A stretch of DNA of 64,000 nt from positions 1 to 64,000 of the forward strand of contig NZ_BALE01000028.1 in NCBI RefSeq assembly GCF_000963885.1, given 5' to 3'. Below, piece by piece: positions 17,795-26,765 of the stretch (within the stretch, counting starts at the first letter, position 1; each line of letters opens with the position of its first letter). A program made the position numbers and the translations under genes. The notes beneath the pieces were generated by a model that was given only the letters and a program-made list of their open reading frames with translations, had not been told where the DNA came from and did no database searches. This DNA comes from Tanticharoenia sakaeratensis NBRC 103193. Lineage in GTDB: Bacteria > Pseudomonadota > Alphaproteobacteria > Acetobacterales > Acetobacteraceae.

Positions 17795-18772
17795 ATGTTT
17801 CTTGCCCGTGCCATCGGTCAGCCCGCCCGCGAAGTGGAGGACGGTGACAATCCCGGTGGCATCGTGTGGTGGGACCTGCTGCGGCCGACGGATGCGGAAA
17901 TCGCACGGGCCGAGCGTCTGGGTGGCCTGCATGTGCCGCGTCGCGCGGAGGTCGAGGAAATCGAAAGTTCCTCGCGCCAGTATCAGCGCGACGGGGCCGT
18001 CTATCTCTCCATGCCGCTGGTGCGGCGATCGGAGGCGGGCGACGTGGCGCAGGTCTATCCCTTGGGTCTCGTCCTGTCGCATGACCGGCTCATGACCGTG
18101 CGCTATTCCGACTATCACGCGTTCGACGCGCTCGGGACGGATCTGGCGGGAGGGGGGCAGCATGCCTCGGCGCCGGAGCTTGCGATCGCGCTGTTCGAGG
18201 CGATCGTCAATCGGCTGGCGGACGTGCTGGAGCATCTGGACGGGACGCTGAATGCGCGGTCGCGGACGATCTTCGCGCCGGAAGGCAGGGGCCGGCAGGC
18301 GGCGGTCGCGGGGCGGCTGCGCGCGTCATTGCGCGATCTGGGAGCCGGCGGCGATCTGGCCTCGGCGGTGCGCGACAGTCTTCTGGGCGTGGACCGTTCG
18401 ACGCGGTTCCTGGCCGATTGCGGGATGTTCCGCGACGAGGACGGCCTGCGGGGGCGGCTGGTGCTGCTGGCGCGGGACGTCACGTCGCTGACGGATTTCG
18501 TCGGGCATACGACCAACAAGGTGCAGTTCCTCCTGGATGCGACGCTGGGCTTCATCAGCATCGACCAGAACGACAACATGAAGGTGCTGACGGTCATCAG
18601 TGCGATCGGCATACCGCCGACGCTGATCGCGGGCATCTACGGCATGAATTTCAAGGTCATGCCGGAACTCAACTGGGCATACGGGTATTGGTACAGTCTT
18701 GCCTTGATGGCTGCCTCGGCCATCATGCCTCTGTTCGTGTTCTGGCGTCTGGGCTGGATAGGAAACCGATGA
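17795..18772 (+). CDS. corA: CorA-family divalent metal ion transporter
   Basis: A 325-residue inner-membrane channel-type transporter for Mg2+ (possibly Co2+/Ni2+). A large soluble N-terminal domain is followed by two C-terminal helices (about residues 265-285 and 297-318). The signature YGMN is at the end of the first (GIYGMNFKVMPE). The pore motif and spacing fit CorA rather than ZntB, but the exact ion cannot be fixed. Its stop overlaps the next gene by four bases (ATGA). Confidence 0.9.
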   Translation: MFLARAIGQPAREVEDGDNPGGIVWWDLLRPTDAEIARAERLGGLHVPRRAEVEEIESSSRQYQRDGAVYLSMPLVRRSEAGDVAQVYPLGLVLSHDRLMTVRYSDYHAFDALGTDLAGGGQHASAPELAIALFEAIVNRLADVLEHLDGTLNARSRTIFAPEGRGRQAAVAGRLRASLRDLGAGGDLASAVRDSLLGVDRSTRFLADCGMFRDEDGLRGRLVLLARDVTSLTDFVGHTTNKVQFLLDATLGFISIDQNDNMKVLTVISAIGIPPTLIAGIYGMNFKVMPELNWAYGYWYSLALMAASAIMPLFVFWRLGWIGNR

Positions 18773-19341
18773 CCGCTCGTCTGCTGCTGGCCTGTGCCGC
18801 CATTCTGCCCCTGTCACTCGCGCCCGGACCGGCACGGGCCGATGCCGTGCAGACGGATGTGCCGCCTGCCTCGCCGCAGGCTGTGGTGGACCAGCTCGTG
18901 CAGGAACCCTGGCGGTATGACGGGACGGCAACCGGCGTGGCTGCGCTGGAATCCACGACGTGGCGGAACGGTCGGCAACCGACACGGATCCTGATCGGGC
19001 TTCATCCGGTTGCCCCGGCATCCGTCTCCGACGTGCCGGGCCCGGCCAGACAGCAGCTCGCAGGTGAGATCGTGGCCCTGGATTCCGACAGCCGCCCGGT
19101 TGCCGCAGCTCCCATCGGAGGCACGATCGATCGGGGTGCGGGGCCGCGTGCCAATACAGCGGCGTGCGAACTGAAGACGCATCTGGCGGCTGATCTGGTC
19201 CTGCACGGTGTGTGCGGCCCGCAGCTGCTGTCGGGTTCAATGTCGGTCGAGGAGCCGACGCTTGCGCGGGTCCTGATCGATATCGGCGCCGCGTCGCCAC
19301 CGATGACCGCGGGCGAATACTGGCTCGGGCCGCTGCGCTGA
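18769..19341 (+). CDS. Exported protein of unknown function, coupled to corA
   Basis: 190 residues from ATG 18769, overlapping the corA stop. The first 24 residues form a Sec signal peptide ending ARADA. The mature part is Ala/Pro/Thr-rich with two cysteines (AACELK and GVCGPQ) that could pair. No domain is recognised. Translational coupling to corA suggests a periplasmic accessory role in metal uptake or envelope stress, which is inference only. Confidence 0.75.
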   Translation: MTARLLLACAAILPLSLAPGPARADAVQTDVPPASPQAVVDQLVQEPWRYDGTATGVAALESTTWRNGRQPTRILIGLHPVAPASVSDVPGPARQQLAGEIVALDSDSRPVAAAPIGGTIDRGAGPRANTAACELKTHLAADLVLHGVCGPQLLSGSMSVEEPTLARVLIDIGAASPPMTAGEYWLGPLR

Positions 19342-19784
19342 ACGGTTTTCGCCGCCGTATGGAATGAACGCGCGCCGCAATCGCTCCCGGCCACGATGAA
19401 GAGCGGTCGCCGGACGTGCCCGTGAGGCGGATCGAAAGGACGACCATATCGCAGGCGGATTTCAGGATGCCGCTGCGCGGAGACGTCAATTCATGAGATG
19501 GCCGGGCGTTTCGCCATGCATTTCATGGATCACGTTTGAAAGCCCGCTGCGAGAGGCTGCTTGACGAGGGTACGGCGCGGGATTACATCACGAAACAGGT
19601 GCCGCCGGCGTCCTGCCGATCGGTTTCTCCATTGCTTCGAACCTTCTCTTCGGCCCGATACGGCAGAGTCGTATCCCCTGGCTTGTGGCCGTTGTGCCGG
19701 AGAGTGTGCTCGGACGTTTCCGCCAAGCCGTCGTCTGATCTGCAAATCGTCGCGCGGCGCTACGCTCAAGGCCCGTATCCCGTC
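19342..19784 (+). other. Long leader region of rho
   Basis: 443 bp with no separate gene. The rho frame stays open back to 19536, but its translation there is Cys/Arg/Ser-rich and unlike the Rho N-terminus. Long leaders that allow autoregulation are known for rho in other bacteria, so this may be the untranslated leader. Confidence 0.5.
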
Positions 19785-21083
19785 ATGCATCTCGCCGACC
19801 TCAAGGCAAAATCGCCCGCCGATCTGCTCGCCTATGCCGAGAGCGTGCAGATCGAGAACGCTTCGTCCATGCGCAAGCAGGACATCATGTTCGCGATCCT
19901 CAAGACGCTGGCCGACAACGACCAGGCGATCTTCGGCATCGGCACGCTGGAAATCCTGCCCGACGGGTTCGGCTTCCTGCGTTCGCCGGAAGCCAACTAC
20001 CTGCCCGGCCCCGACGACATCTACATCTCTCCCGCCCAGGTGCGCCGCTATGGCCTGCGCCCGGGCGACACGGTCGAGGGACAGATCCGCAGCCCGCGCG
20101 ACGGCGAGCGGTATTTCTCGATGCTCAAGGTCAACACGATCAATTTCGAGGCGCCCGAGCAGGTCCGGCAGCGGATCAATTTCGACAACCTGACGCCGCT
20201 CTATCCCGAGCGTCGCCTGAAGATGGAAGTCGAGGGCCGCGAAGTCGAGGAAACGCCGCTGCAGAAGGCGCGCGGCAAGAAGGACAACCGCGACTACACC
20301 TCGCGCGTGATCGATCTCGTATCCCCGATCGGCATGGGCCAGCGCGCGCTGATCGTGGCGCCGCCGCGCACCGGCAAGACCGTGATGCTGCAGAGCATCG
20401 CGGCCTCGATCTCGGCCAATCATCCTGAAGTGTTCCTGATCGTGCTGCTGATCGACGAGCGGCCCGAGGAAGTGACCGACATGGCGCGTTCGGTGCGCGG
20501 CGAGGTGGTGTCGTCCACCTTCGACGAGCCGGCGACGCGCCACGTGGCGGTGACGGAAATGGTGCTGGAGAAGGCCAAGCGACTGGTCGAGCACAAGCGT
20601 GACGTCGTGATCCTGCTGGACTCCATCACGCGTCTGGCGCGTGCCTACAACACCGTCGTTCCGTCGTCGGGCAAGGTGCTGACGGGCGGTGTGGACGCCA
20701 ACGCCCTGCAGCGTCCGAAGCGCTTCTTCGGTGCGGCGCGCAATATCGAGGAAGGCGGGTCGCTGACCATCATCGCGACCGCGCTGATCGATACCGGCAG
20801 CCGCATGGACGAAGTGATTTTCGAGGAGTTCAAGGGCACGGGCAATTCCGAGCTCATCCTCGACCGCAAGCTGTCCGACAAGCGCACCTTCCCCGCGATC
20901 GACATCACCAAGTCGGGCACCCGCAAAGAAGAGCTTCTGGTGGATCGCGCGCAGCTGTCCAAGATGTGGGTGCTGCGCCGCATCCTGGCGCCGATGGGCA
21001 CGATGGATGCGATGGACTTCCTGCTCGACAAGCTCAAATACAGCAAGTCGAACCAGGATTTCTTCGACGCGATGAACAACTGA
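19785..21083 (+). CDS. rho: Transcription termination factor Rho
   Basis: Rho is the hexameric RNA-dependent ATPase that ends transcription. The ATG at 19785 begins [11 protein letters not shown], the usual alphaproteobacterial N-terminus, and gives 432 residues. The RNA-binding cold-shock-like domain includes [20 protein letters not shown] (about residues 62-81). The ATPase domain has the Walker A PPRTGKTV and Walker [14 protein letters not shown], then the Q-loop and [14 protein letters not shown] strong intrinsic terminator follows 136 bp downstream. Confidence 0.97.
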   Translation: MHLADLKAKSPADLLAYAESVQIENASSMRKQDIMFAILKTLADNDQAIFGIGTLEILPDGFGFLRSPEANYLPGPDDIYISPAQVRRYGLRPGDTVEGQIRSPRDGERYFSMLKVNTINFEAPEQVRQRINFDNLTPLYPERRLKMEVEGREVEETPLQKARGKKDNRDYTSRVIDLVSPIGMGQRALIVAPPRTGKTVMLQSIAASISANHPEVFLIVLLIDERPEEVTDMARSVRGEVVSSTFDEPATRHVAVTEMVLEKAKRLVEHKRDVVILLDSITRLARAYNTVVPSSGKVLTGGVDANALQRPKRFFGAARNIEEGGSLTIIATALIDTGSRMDEVIFEEFKGTGNSELILDRKLSDKRTFPAIDITKSGTRKEELLVDRAQLSKMWVLRRILAPMGTMDAMDFLLDKLKYSKSNQDFFDAMNN

Positions 21084-21126
21084 TGTCCGGGTGCCTGATC
21101 GGGGCACCTGATTTCGGGCGGGCGAG

Positions 21127-21180
21127 GTGTGCGGGGCTCTGCCCCACCCCGACGGCGCAGGGGCTCGCCCCTTTCATTCC
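21127..21180. repeat. Dispersed repeat, type 2, downstream of rho
   Basis: This copy is inverted relative to the one at 16359-16409. The GCGGGGCTCTGCCCCACCC block is kept and followed by GGGGCTCGCCCCTTTCATT. It lies between the rho stop and the rho terminator, and each half can fold as a hairpin. Confidence 0.7.
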
Positions 21181-21219
21181 CTTGAATTAAGGTGTGCGGG
21201 AGGCCTGCCTCCTGCCGGA

Positions 21220-21243
21220 AGCGGGGCCGAGCCCCGCTTTTTT
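21220..21243 (+). terminator. Rho-independent terminator downstream of rho
   Basis: AGCGGGGC-CGA-GCCCCGCT forms a perfect 8-bp stem with a 3-base loop and is followed by TTTTTC. It would end rho transcripts just before the next gene. Confidence 0.85.
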
Positions 21244-21261
21244 CGTTTCAGAGGATCGAGC

Positions 21262-21738
21262 ATGGTCGCAGATATCGCAGCACCCGCGTCGGGCGCGTCT
21301 CATGAGGATATTCTCGAGGCGGTGCATGCCGTGCTTGAGGGGGAACGCGATCCGATTGCCAACGCCGCGAATATCGCGGCCGTGCTGTTCGGCTGGCTGC
21401 CGGACGTGAACTGGGCCGGGTTCTATTTCATGCGCGATGGCGAACTGGTGCTTGGACCGTTTCAGGGCCGTGTCGCGTGCACCCGGATTGCGGTCGGCGC
21501 GGGCGTCTGCGGCACGGCCGTTGCGACACGGGAGACGCAGGTGGTGCCCGACGTGCACGCGTTTCCGGGCCACATCGCGTGCGATGCAGCCTCCGCATCC
21601 GAGATCGTGGTGCCGATTTTCCGCGATGGCGCGGTCTTCGGTGTGCTGGATATCGACAGCCCGGTGGTGGACCGGTTCTCGACGCGGGATCGGGAGCTGA
21701 TGGAGGCTGTTGTCTCGGCGTATGCGGGGAAGTTTTGA
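21262..21738 (+). CDS. msrC: GAF-fold free methionine-(R)-sulfoxide reductase
   Basis: 158 residues from ATG 21262, with GAGGA as ribosome site. fRMsr reduces free methionine-R-sulfoxide in the cytoplasm during oxidative stress. The protein is a single GAF domain with NWAGFYF, GPFQGRVACTRI, GVCGTA and HIACDAAS. The three cysteines in these motifs match the catalytic/resolving positions of the family. VVPIF and GVLDIDSP close the fold. It is preceded by the terminator at 21220-21243, so it has its own promoter. Confidence 0.92.
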   Translation: MVADIAAPASGASHEDILEAVHAVLEGERDPIANAANIAAVLFGWLPDVNWAGFYFMRDGELVLGPFQGRVACTRIAVGAGVCGTAVATRETQVVPDVHAFPGHIACDAASASEIVVPIFRDGAVFGVLDIDSPVVDRFSTRDRELMEAVVSAYAGKF

Positions 21739-21970
21739 AGGCGGGACACGATCCTCGGTCCATCCTTCTGATCCACGAAGACAGATTTTTAGAAAACATC
21801 CTGGCCGATATTGCGAGTTCGACCAGTAATGACCGTTGGTGACAATAACTGTTCCAAGGCCGCGACGCACGAGAGGGCAAGGTGTGCCGCAGATGGGCAA
21901 GACGGACTATCCGGAAACGTCTCGCCGGTCGGCAAGCTGAAATCTCCCTCATTTCTTTATGGAAAAGACG

Positions 21971-22738
21971 TTATCTCGTCAGGGAGACGACCTTGTCGAG
22001 TGTCTGCGAGAAATCATGGGACGAAAGCCCGATTGCCCCCTCGAACGGGTAATCGAGCAGTCGGACAACGAGAAGAATCGAGCTGACGCTTATTGCAAAC
22101 TCTGCCGAAAACAAGGCCAAGGCGAAAAACCTTTGCAGTCCGGCGCAACAGACGAAAGCCATCAGCAAAAGACTGATCGCGATGAGCACAATCCACATGA
22201 TGGTTGGAACACCATTGCTCGCCTCATAAATCCGTATTTCCCGTTGGGCATGGGCTTCGGACAGCAGTGACAATATCTGCGCCTTTATCAACGAGGACGA
22301 TGTGTCGCTAACCTGAAGCGTTGCGGAATTTCTGATCAGAATCTCGAATGATTGGTAAGCTTTCCGATTGCCGGCTCGATGGGCGCGCATCTCCGGCCAT
22401 TCGATTTCGACGACATCCCGGATGTAATTGGCTTCCGGGACAAGGATAGCTTGTCTTTCGCGTGGCGGAAGGCTGCTGGCGAACATGGCCGCAGCATGCA
22501 GCGCACCACATTCTAGATCGATAGCGCGTTGAGTTTCTCCAAACTCGCCAAACGCCTCTCCGAACACGAAAGCAAGAACAACCGCAAACAGAACACCGAG
22601 CTGAAGAAAGACTGCGGCGCCTACGTCCTGATGACTGGCGCGTACCTCAACGCGGAGATGCCGATGGACGACATAGCTGAGAAATACTGCCGCCAACCCG
22701 CTTAGGGAGACAATGGCGAATACTTCCGCGTAATTCAT
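21971..22738 (-). CDS. DUF4239-like integral membrane protein
   Basis: 255 residues with four likely membrane helices: near residues 5-25, 44-62, 181-200 and 204-225. A soluble, mostly helical middle includes GETQRAIDLECGALHAA, typical of DUF4239/bestrophin-like proteins. The function of this family is not established. The gene is less GC-rich than its neighbours and uses A/T-ending codons more often, which suggests recent acquisition. It stands alone, with an inverted repeat just before it. Confidence 0.75.
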   Translation of the reverse strand: MNYAEVFAIVSLSGLAAVFLSYVVHRHLRVEVRASHQDVGAAVFLQLGVLFAVVLAFVFGEAFGEFGETQRAIDLECGALHAAAMFASSLPPRERQAILVPEANYIRDVVEIEWPEMRAHRAGNRKAYQSFEILIRNSATLQVSDTSSSLIKAQILSLLSEAHAQREIRIYEASNGVPTIMWIVLIAISLLLMAFVCCAGLQRFFALALFSAEFAISVSSILLVVRLLDYPFEGAIGLSSHDFSQTLDKVVSLTR

Positions 22739-23186
22739 GGCTTGATCATTCTCGGGCCGCCAATCTCCAGTGGAATGAGAGATTGGTATGGCGCGTCGGA
22801 GTGTGGCACGGCGCGAGATTTAAAGCACGAGAAATTGGCAGTGCCTTGAAACTGTTGCGATACAAAAATAGTTTGTGTCTGTTGACATCGGACGGAGAGA
22901 GCAGAGAATTTTTCCGGGAAGACAGGAAGTCGACATGCTGTTCATGTATTCGATCAAGGGGGAAGTGCGTCACACAGTTTCGGTGCTGTCAGAAAGCGCG
23001 ATCCATAGGACGTCCGCTTTTTACCCAAAAGATGCAGACTAGAAAAAATCAGGAATATGTCCTCTATACTGGTCGTCCTTGCACCAGACACATCATAAAA
23101 ATCCGGTCGATCCGGTTTCTGAAGAGCTGACGGCAGACATATTGCTCTTTGATCGAAATATCGCATGTTCTGCCGGGGCGGGTTCG
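22739..23186. other. AT-richer intergenic stretch
   Basis: 448 bp between two minus-strand genes, with A/T runs around 22855-22880 and 23035-23110. A 115-codon plus-strand frame (22783-23130) has a Cys/Arg-rich, non-protein-like translation and no ribosome site. Apart from the inverted repeat at 22760-22786, nothing is recognised. Confidence 0.4.
22760..22786. promoter_or_regulatory. Inverted repeat upstream of the DUF4239-like gene
   Basis: CCAATCTC and GAGATTGG are perfect 8-bp arms separated by 11 bp, beginning 22 bp upstream of the start codon. It may be an operator or a leader hairpin. Confidence 0.4.
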
Positions 23187-25028
23187 TCAGGGCTGCGTCT
23201 TCCCTGCCATGATGCACGCCGCATGAACGATCGCCAGATGCGTCAGTCCCTGCGGTGTGTTGCCGAGATGCGCGCCGGTGGCCGGGTCGATCATTTCGCT
23301 GATGGTGCCGGTGCTGGGCGCGATGGCGGCGAGGATGGCGTTGTAGCGGCGGGCGGCGTCTTCGGTGCGGCCAAGGATGTGCTGGGCTTCGGCGAGCCAG
23401 AAGGCGCAGGCGAGGAAACTGCCCTCTTCCTGGGCCGCGCCTGAATAGCGGTAGATGAACGGACCTGCGCCGAGTTCGCGCGCGATGGCGTCCATGGTGC
23501 TGCGCAGGCGTTCGGGCCGCGGGAAGCCGAAGGCAGCGGCGAGCGCTATGGAGGCGTCGAGCCGCTCGGTGCCGCGATAGAAGGTATAGGCCTTTTTCTT
23601 TTCGGACCAGCAATGGTCGTCGATCCATTCCGCGATGCGGTCACGTTCACGCTCCCAGCGGTCCGCGCAGGTGGAGGGCAGATAGCCCTGGCGGGCGAGC
23701 TCGGCGCCGCGCGCCAGGGCCTGCCAGGCGCTGATTTTCGACATGGTGTAGTGCTCGGGATCGGCCAGTTCCCAGATGCCGGCATCGCGCTGCCGCCAGC
23801 GATCGGCGCATTCGTCCACGATGTTGGACAGAAGGATCCCGGTATTCATGTCCAGCAGGTGTCCGCTCTGGGTGAACATCGATGCGACGTGCAGGATGTC
23901 GCCGTAAATCCCGTGCTGGTGCTGATGGGTTGCGGCATTGCCGATCATGACCGGTTGCGACCTGCGGTAGCCGCGAATGTCGTTGACGTCATGCGTGGAC
24001 GGTGGGGCGGCGCCGTCGAGCGTATAGAAGACGCGCAGGCCCGCATCGGCCATGCGGTGGATCAGCCATGTGAAGCCCGCCTTGCTTTCCGGGCGCACGC
24101 CCAGGCGCAGGAACGCGCAGACGGTGTAGGCGGCGTCGCGCACCCAGGCATAGCGGTAGTCATAGTTCTTCGGACCGCCGATTTTCTCGGGCAGACCCAT
24201 GGTCGCGGCGGCGGCGATGGCGCCGGAGTGCGATGACAGCAGCAGCTTCAGCGCCAGCGCCGAGCGGCGCACCACACCGCGATACGGACCGTCATAAGTC
24301 AGGCTCTCGGTCCAGCGCTGCCACGCGTGGTCGCTGTCAGAAATACGATCCTCGATTTCCTGCAGCGTGGGGATGCAGAGCGGTTCGTTGCGGGTGGCGA
24401 CGACCGCGACCATGGCGCGTTCGTCGCGATGCAAGGCGACGTGACCAGCAAAGCCGATATCGTTTCGATACTCGATCGTGACGTTCTCGGAAACCAGAAG
24501 CTGGCCCATCGTCTGTTCGACGTGGAAGACAAGGCCGTGATTGCCGGGGTGGTGCCGGATCCAGGGCGAGACGGCGTTGAACTGGCGTCCGAACCGGGCG
24601 GATATGTGCAGGGTCATGTGGCCCCGTTCGCACACGAGCAGGCGCGCGAGTTCGCTCCAGGGCAGGCGTCCGGCGAGGGAGGAGTTGAGCGATTCCGTCA
24701 GGCGGACGCGGCCGGTTTCGGTTTCGAACACGGTCTCGAGCACGTTGGAATCGTCGCGATAGCGCCGGGTAACGGTGCAGGCCGTGTCGGGCCGGATCTG
24801 GAAATAGCCGCCGATATAGGCGTCGAGCAGGCGGTCGAAGAGGGCGGGGCTGTCGATTGCGGGCACGCACCACCAGATGATGGCGCCATCCGGTGCGATG
24901 AGGGCGACGGACCGGCCGTCACCGAGGGCGGCCATGTCCTGGATGGGCCAGTCCCCGTCGTTGGGACCGAGCGGCGCTTCACCGGGCGCCGGGAGTTCAT
25001 GGCGGGTTTCGAAAGACGGTGCGGTCAC
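23187..25028 (-). CDS. Glycoside hydrolase family 15 protein (glucoamylase/trehalase type)
   Basis: 613 residues with no signal peptide, so cytoplasmic. The N-terminal beta domain begins PIQDMAALGDGRSVALI and contains IIWWCVPAIDSPALFDRLLD, typical of bacterial GH15. The catalytic (alpha/alpha)6 barrel has DYRYAWVRDAAYTV, and GIWELADPEHYTMSK with the likely general acid Glu. The C-terminal GSFLACAFWLAEA segment carries the second Glu position. Bacterial members include trehalases and glucoamylases; the substrate cannot be told from sequence alone. Monocistronic. Confidence 0.9.
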   Translation of the reverse strand: MTAPSFETRHELPAPGEAPLGPNDGDWPIQDMAALGDGRSVALIAPDGAIIWWCVPAIDSPALFDRLLDAYIGGYFQIRPDTACTVTRRYRDDSNVLETVFETETGRVRLTESLNSSLAGRLPWSELARLLVCERGHMTLHISARFGRQFNAVSPWIRHHPGNHGLVFHVEQTMGQLLVSENVTIEYRNDIGFAGHVALHRDERAMVAVVATRNEPLCIPTLQEIEDRISDSDHAWQRWTESLTYDGPYRGVVRRSALALKLLLSSHSGAIAAAATMGLPEKIGGPKNYDYRYAWVRDAAYTVCAFLRLGVRPESKAGFTWLIHRMADAGLRVFYTLDGAAPPSTHDVNDIRGYRRSQPVMIGNAATHQHQHGIYGDILHVASMFTQSGHLLDMNTGILLSNIVDECADRWRQRDAGIWELADPEHYTMSKISAWQALARGAELARQGYLPSTCADRWERERDRIAEWIDDHCWSEKKKAYTFYRGTERLDASIALAAAFGFPRPERLRSTMDAIARELGAGPFIYRYSGAAQEEGSFLACAFWLAEAQHILGRTEDAARRYNAILAAIAPSTGTISEMIDPATGAHLGNTPQGLTHLAIVHAACIMAGKTQP

Positions 25029-25759
25029 GGGGCCTCGGACGGGTTGGAGCGGTTTGCGGCCCTAACGTGATCTGGCGGCGCGGAGATTGGCTCGAGCAGG
25101 GCGGTGCCGCGATCTTGACCGTAAGGTCTGTCATGGGCGCCAGTATTGCCGGGCGTCGGTCCGCGCGGTTTCGCCGGGCGGGAGATGAAAAGCTTTTCTC
25201 GGCCGGGGTAGCGGCGGATCCTTGAGGAATGTGGGCATGGAGGACTGCTGGATGGGCGCCCTTCATGGGTTGCGGGGCATTCGGCCGTCCTGTGGTGCGC
25301 GATTACAGCGGCCTGTCTGGCGGATGACCATGCTGTCGACGGCTTTTCGCGAGCCTGAAGAGCGGACAGGGTAGAGCTGGTCGCGCTGTGTGGTGCGGGA
25401 GGCATGTCGCCATCAGCGTATTGTTCGATCGGGTCGAGAGATGCGGCAAGGACGGCAGGTTGCATCGCTATCCATAGGGTGTTGCGACGAACTGCGCCTT
25501 CAGTCGCGGTCGGGCGAGTGCTGTGCGGTCTGCCTGCGCCTGAAAGGGCGATCTCATGGCGGCGGCGTGGGCCTGTTGCCGCGCCCCGCGTGGTTTCCGC
25601 GCAGGTGCCGGACAGGCGCCAGGCGAACGTGGGGCCGGCATCGGCTGCGGCCTGACACGGTTTTTTGTCATTGGCCAAGGCTTTTTCCGTCTGGCGTGCC
25701 TGGTTTTTCAGGCGTGTGATCCCGCCGCGTTCAGGCAATGACATCGGGAGCAGGGAACG
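25029..25759. other. 731 bp between divergent genes, nothing recognised
   Basis: This stretch separates the divergent GH15 and oxidoreductase genes. Short frames on both strands are Arg/Ala/Pro-rich shadows without ribosome sites. It should contain both promoters. No repeat or RNA gene was seen. Confidence 0.4.
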
Positions 25760-26632
25760 GTGCGGATCGGATTTCTGGGGACGGGACTGATGGGGGCGCC
25801 GATGGCGCGGCGGCTGGCGGGGGCCGGTTTTGCGGTATCGGCGTGGAACCGGTCGCGGGAGAAGGCGACGGCGCTGGCGGATGCGGGCATTGCGGCAGTG
25901 GACCAGCTGGCCGAGGTCGCGCGTGATGCGCGCGCGGTGATCGGCATGTTGAGTTCGGACGACGCCTGCCGCGATGTGCTGCTGGGCGACGGCGGTGTTC
26001 TGGCGGCCATGGCGCCGGGAAGCATCCTGATCGTCATGAGTTCGATCTCGGTTCCCATGGCGCGCGAACTGGCGGACGCGGCGGCGGCGCGTGGTGTCGC
26101 GTGTCTGGACGCGCCGGTATCGGGTGGCGTCGCGGGGGCCGAGGCCGGAACGCTTGCGATCATGGTGGGCGGGGATGCGGCCGTATTCGAGGATGCGCGC
26201 GATATCCTGCGGCCGATGGGGCGGCCGGTGCGGATCGGGCCGGTGGGTACCGGCGCGCTGGCCAAGCTCGCCAACCAGATGATCGTGGCCGGGACGATTG
26301 CGCTGGTGGCGGAGGCCTTCGTGCTGGCGGAGCAGGGCGGTGCCGACCCGGCACGGTTGCGGGAAGCGCTGGCGGGTGGCTTTGCGGATTCGATCATCCT
26401 GCAGCGGCAGGGGCAGCGGATGATCGTGGGGGATTTCGTGCCCGGTGGGCCTGCGAAATACCAGATCAAGGATAGTGGTGCGGCGCTGGCGCTGGCGGGG
26501 GAAGTCGGGCTGGATCTGCCGGTGGCGCGACTGGTGGACGGGCTGTTCCGGGAATTGGTGGCCGCGGGTGACGGGGAGCTGGATCATAGTGCGCTGATCC
26601 GGCAGGTGCGGCGGCGCAACGGGCTGGGGTGA
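25760..26632 (+). CDS. NAD(P)-dependent beta-hydroxyacid dehydrogenase (3-hydroxyisobutyrate dehydrogenase family)
   Basis: 290 residues from GTG 25760, after GCAGGGA. The Rossmann motif is GFLGTGLMGAPMA at the extreme N-terminus. The substrate-binding DAPVSGGVAGAEAGTL follows near residue 120. The catalytic Lys lies in GTGALAKLANQM near residue 170. The C-terminal helical domain contains KDSGAALALAGE. Candidate substrates include 3-hydroxyisobutyrate, tartronate semialdehyde, succinic semialdehyde or glyoxylate; which one is not decidable here. Confidence 0.9.
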   Translation: MRIGFLGTGLMGAPMARRLAGAGFAVSAWNRSREKATALADAGIAAVDQLAEVARDARAVIGMLSSDDACRDVLLGDGGVLAAMAPGSILIVMSSISVPMARELADAAAARGVACLDAPVSGGVAGAEAGTLAIMVGGDAAVFEDARDILRPMGRPVRIGPVGTGALAKLANQMIVAGTIALVAEAFVLAEQGGADPARLREALAGGFADSIILQRQGQRMIVGDFVPGGPAKYQIKDSGAALALAGEVGLDLPVARLVDGLFRELVAAGDGELDHSALIRQVRRRNGLG

Positions 26633-26634
26633 CA

Positions 26635-26765
26635 CTCTTTTTCGAAAAGGAAGCGACAAACTTCTGTCGGTCTCGCGCCTTCGGACTGGAGGTTCACTAT
26701 GTCCATGAACGGATAAAAGTCTTTTTGCTTCTTTTTCTCTCCGAAAAGGAAGAAGGATCGCCCCT
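26635..26765. repeat. U-rich hairpin repeat region upstream of selO
   Basis: Two related hairpins lie in the spacer. CTTTTTC-GAAAAGG is at 26637-26650. The second has arms CTTCTTTTTC (26728-26737) and GAAAAGGAAG (26743-26752) with a 5-base loop. The A/G-rich 3' arm runs into GAAGGA, the selO ribosome site. The design resembles the palindrome before nadB at 1460-1479. It may be a dispersed repeat that also controls translation. Confidence 0.6.

Noticed and set aside
19536-19784. In-frame 83-residue extension of Rho upstream of ATG 19785
   Set aside because: Its composition is unlike Rho, no ribosome site is present, and the protein from 19785 already has the family's normal N-terminus and length.
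22783-23130. 115-codon plus-strand frame in the AT-richer gap
   Set aside because: Cys/Arg/Lys-rich sequence without ribosome site or recognisable fold; overlaps the inverted repeat and promoter region.
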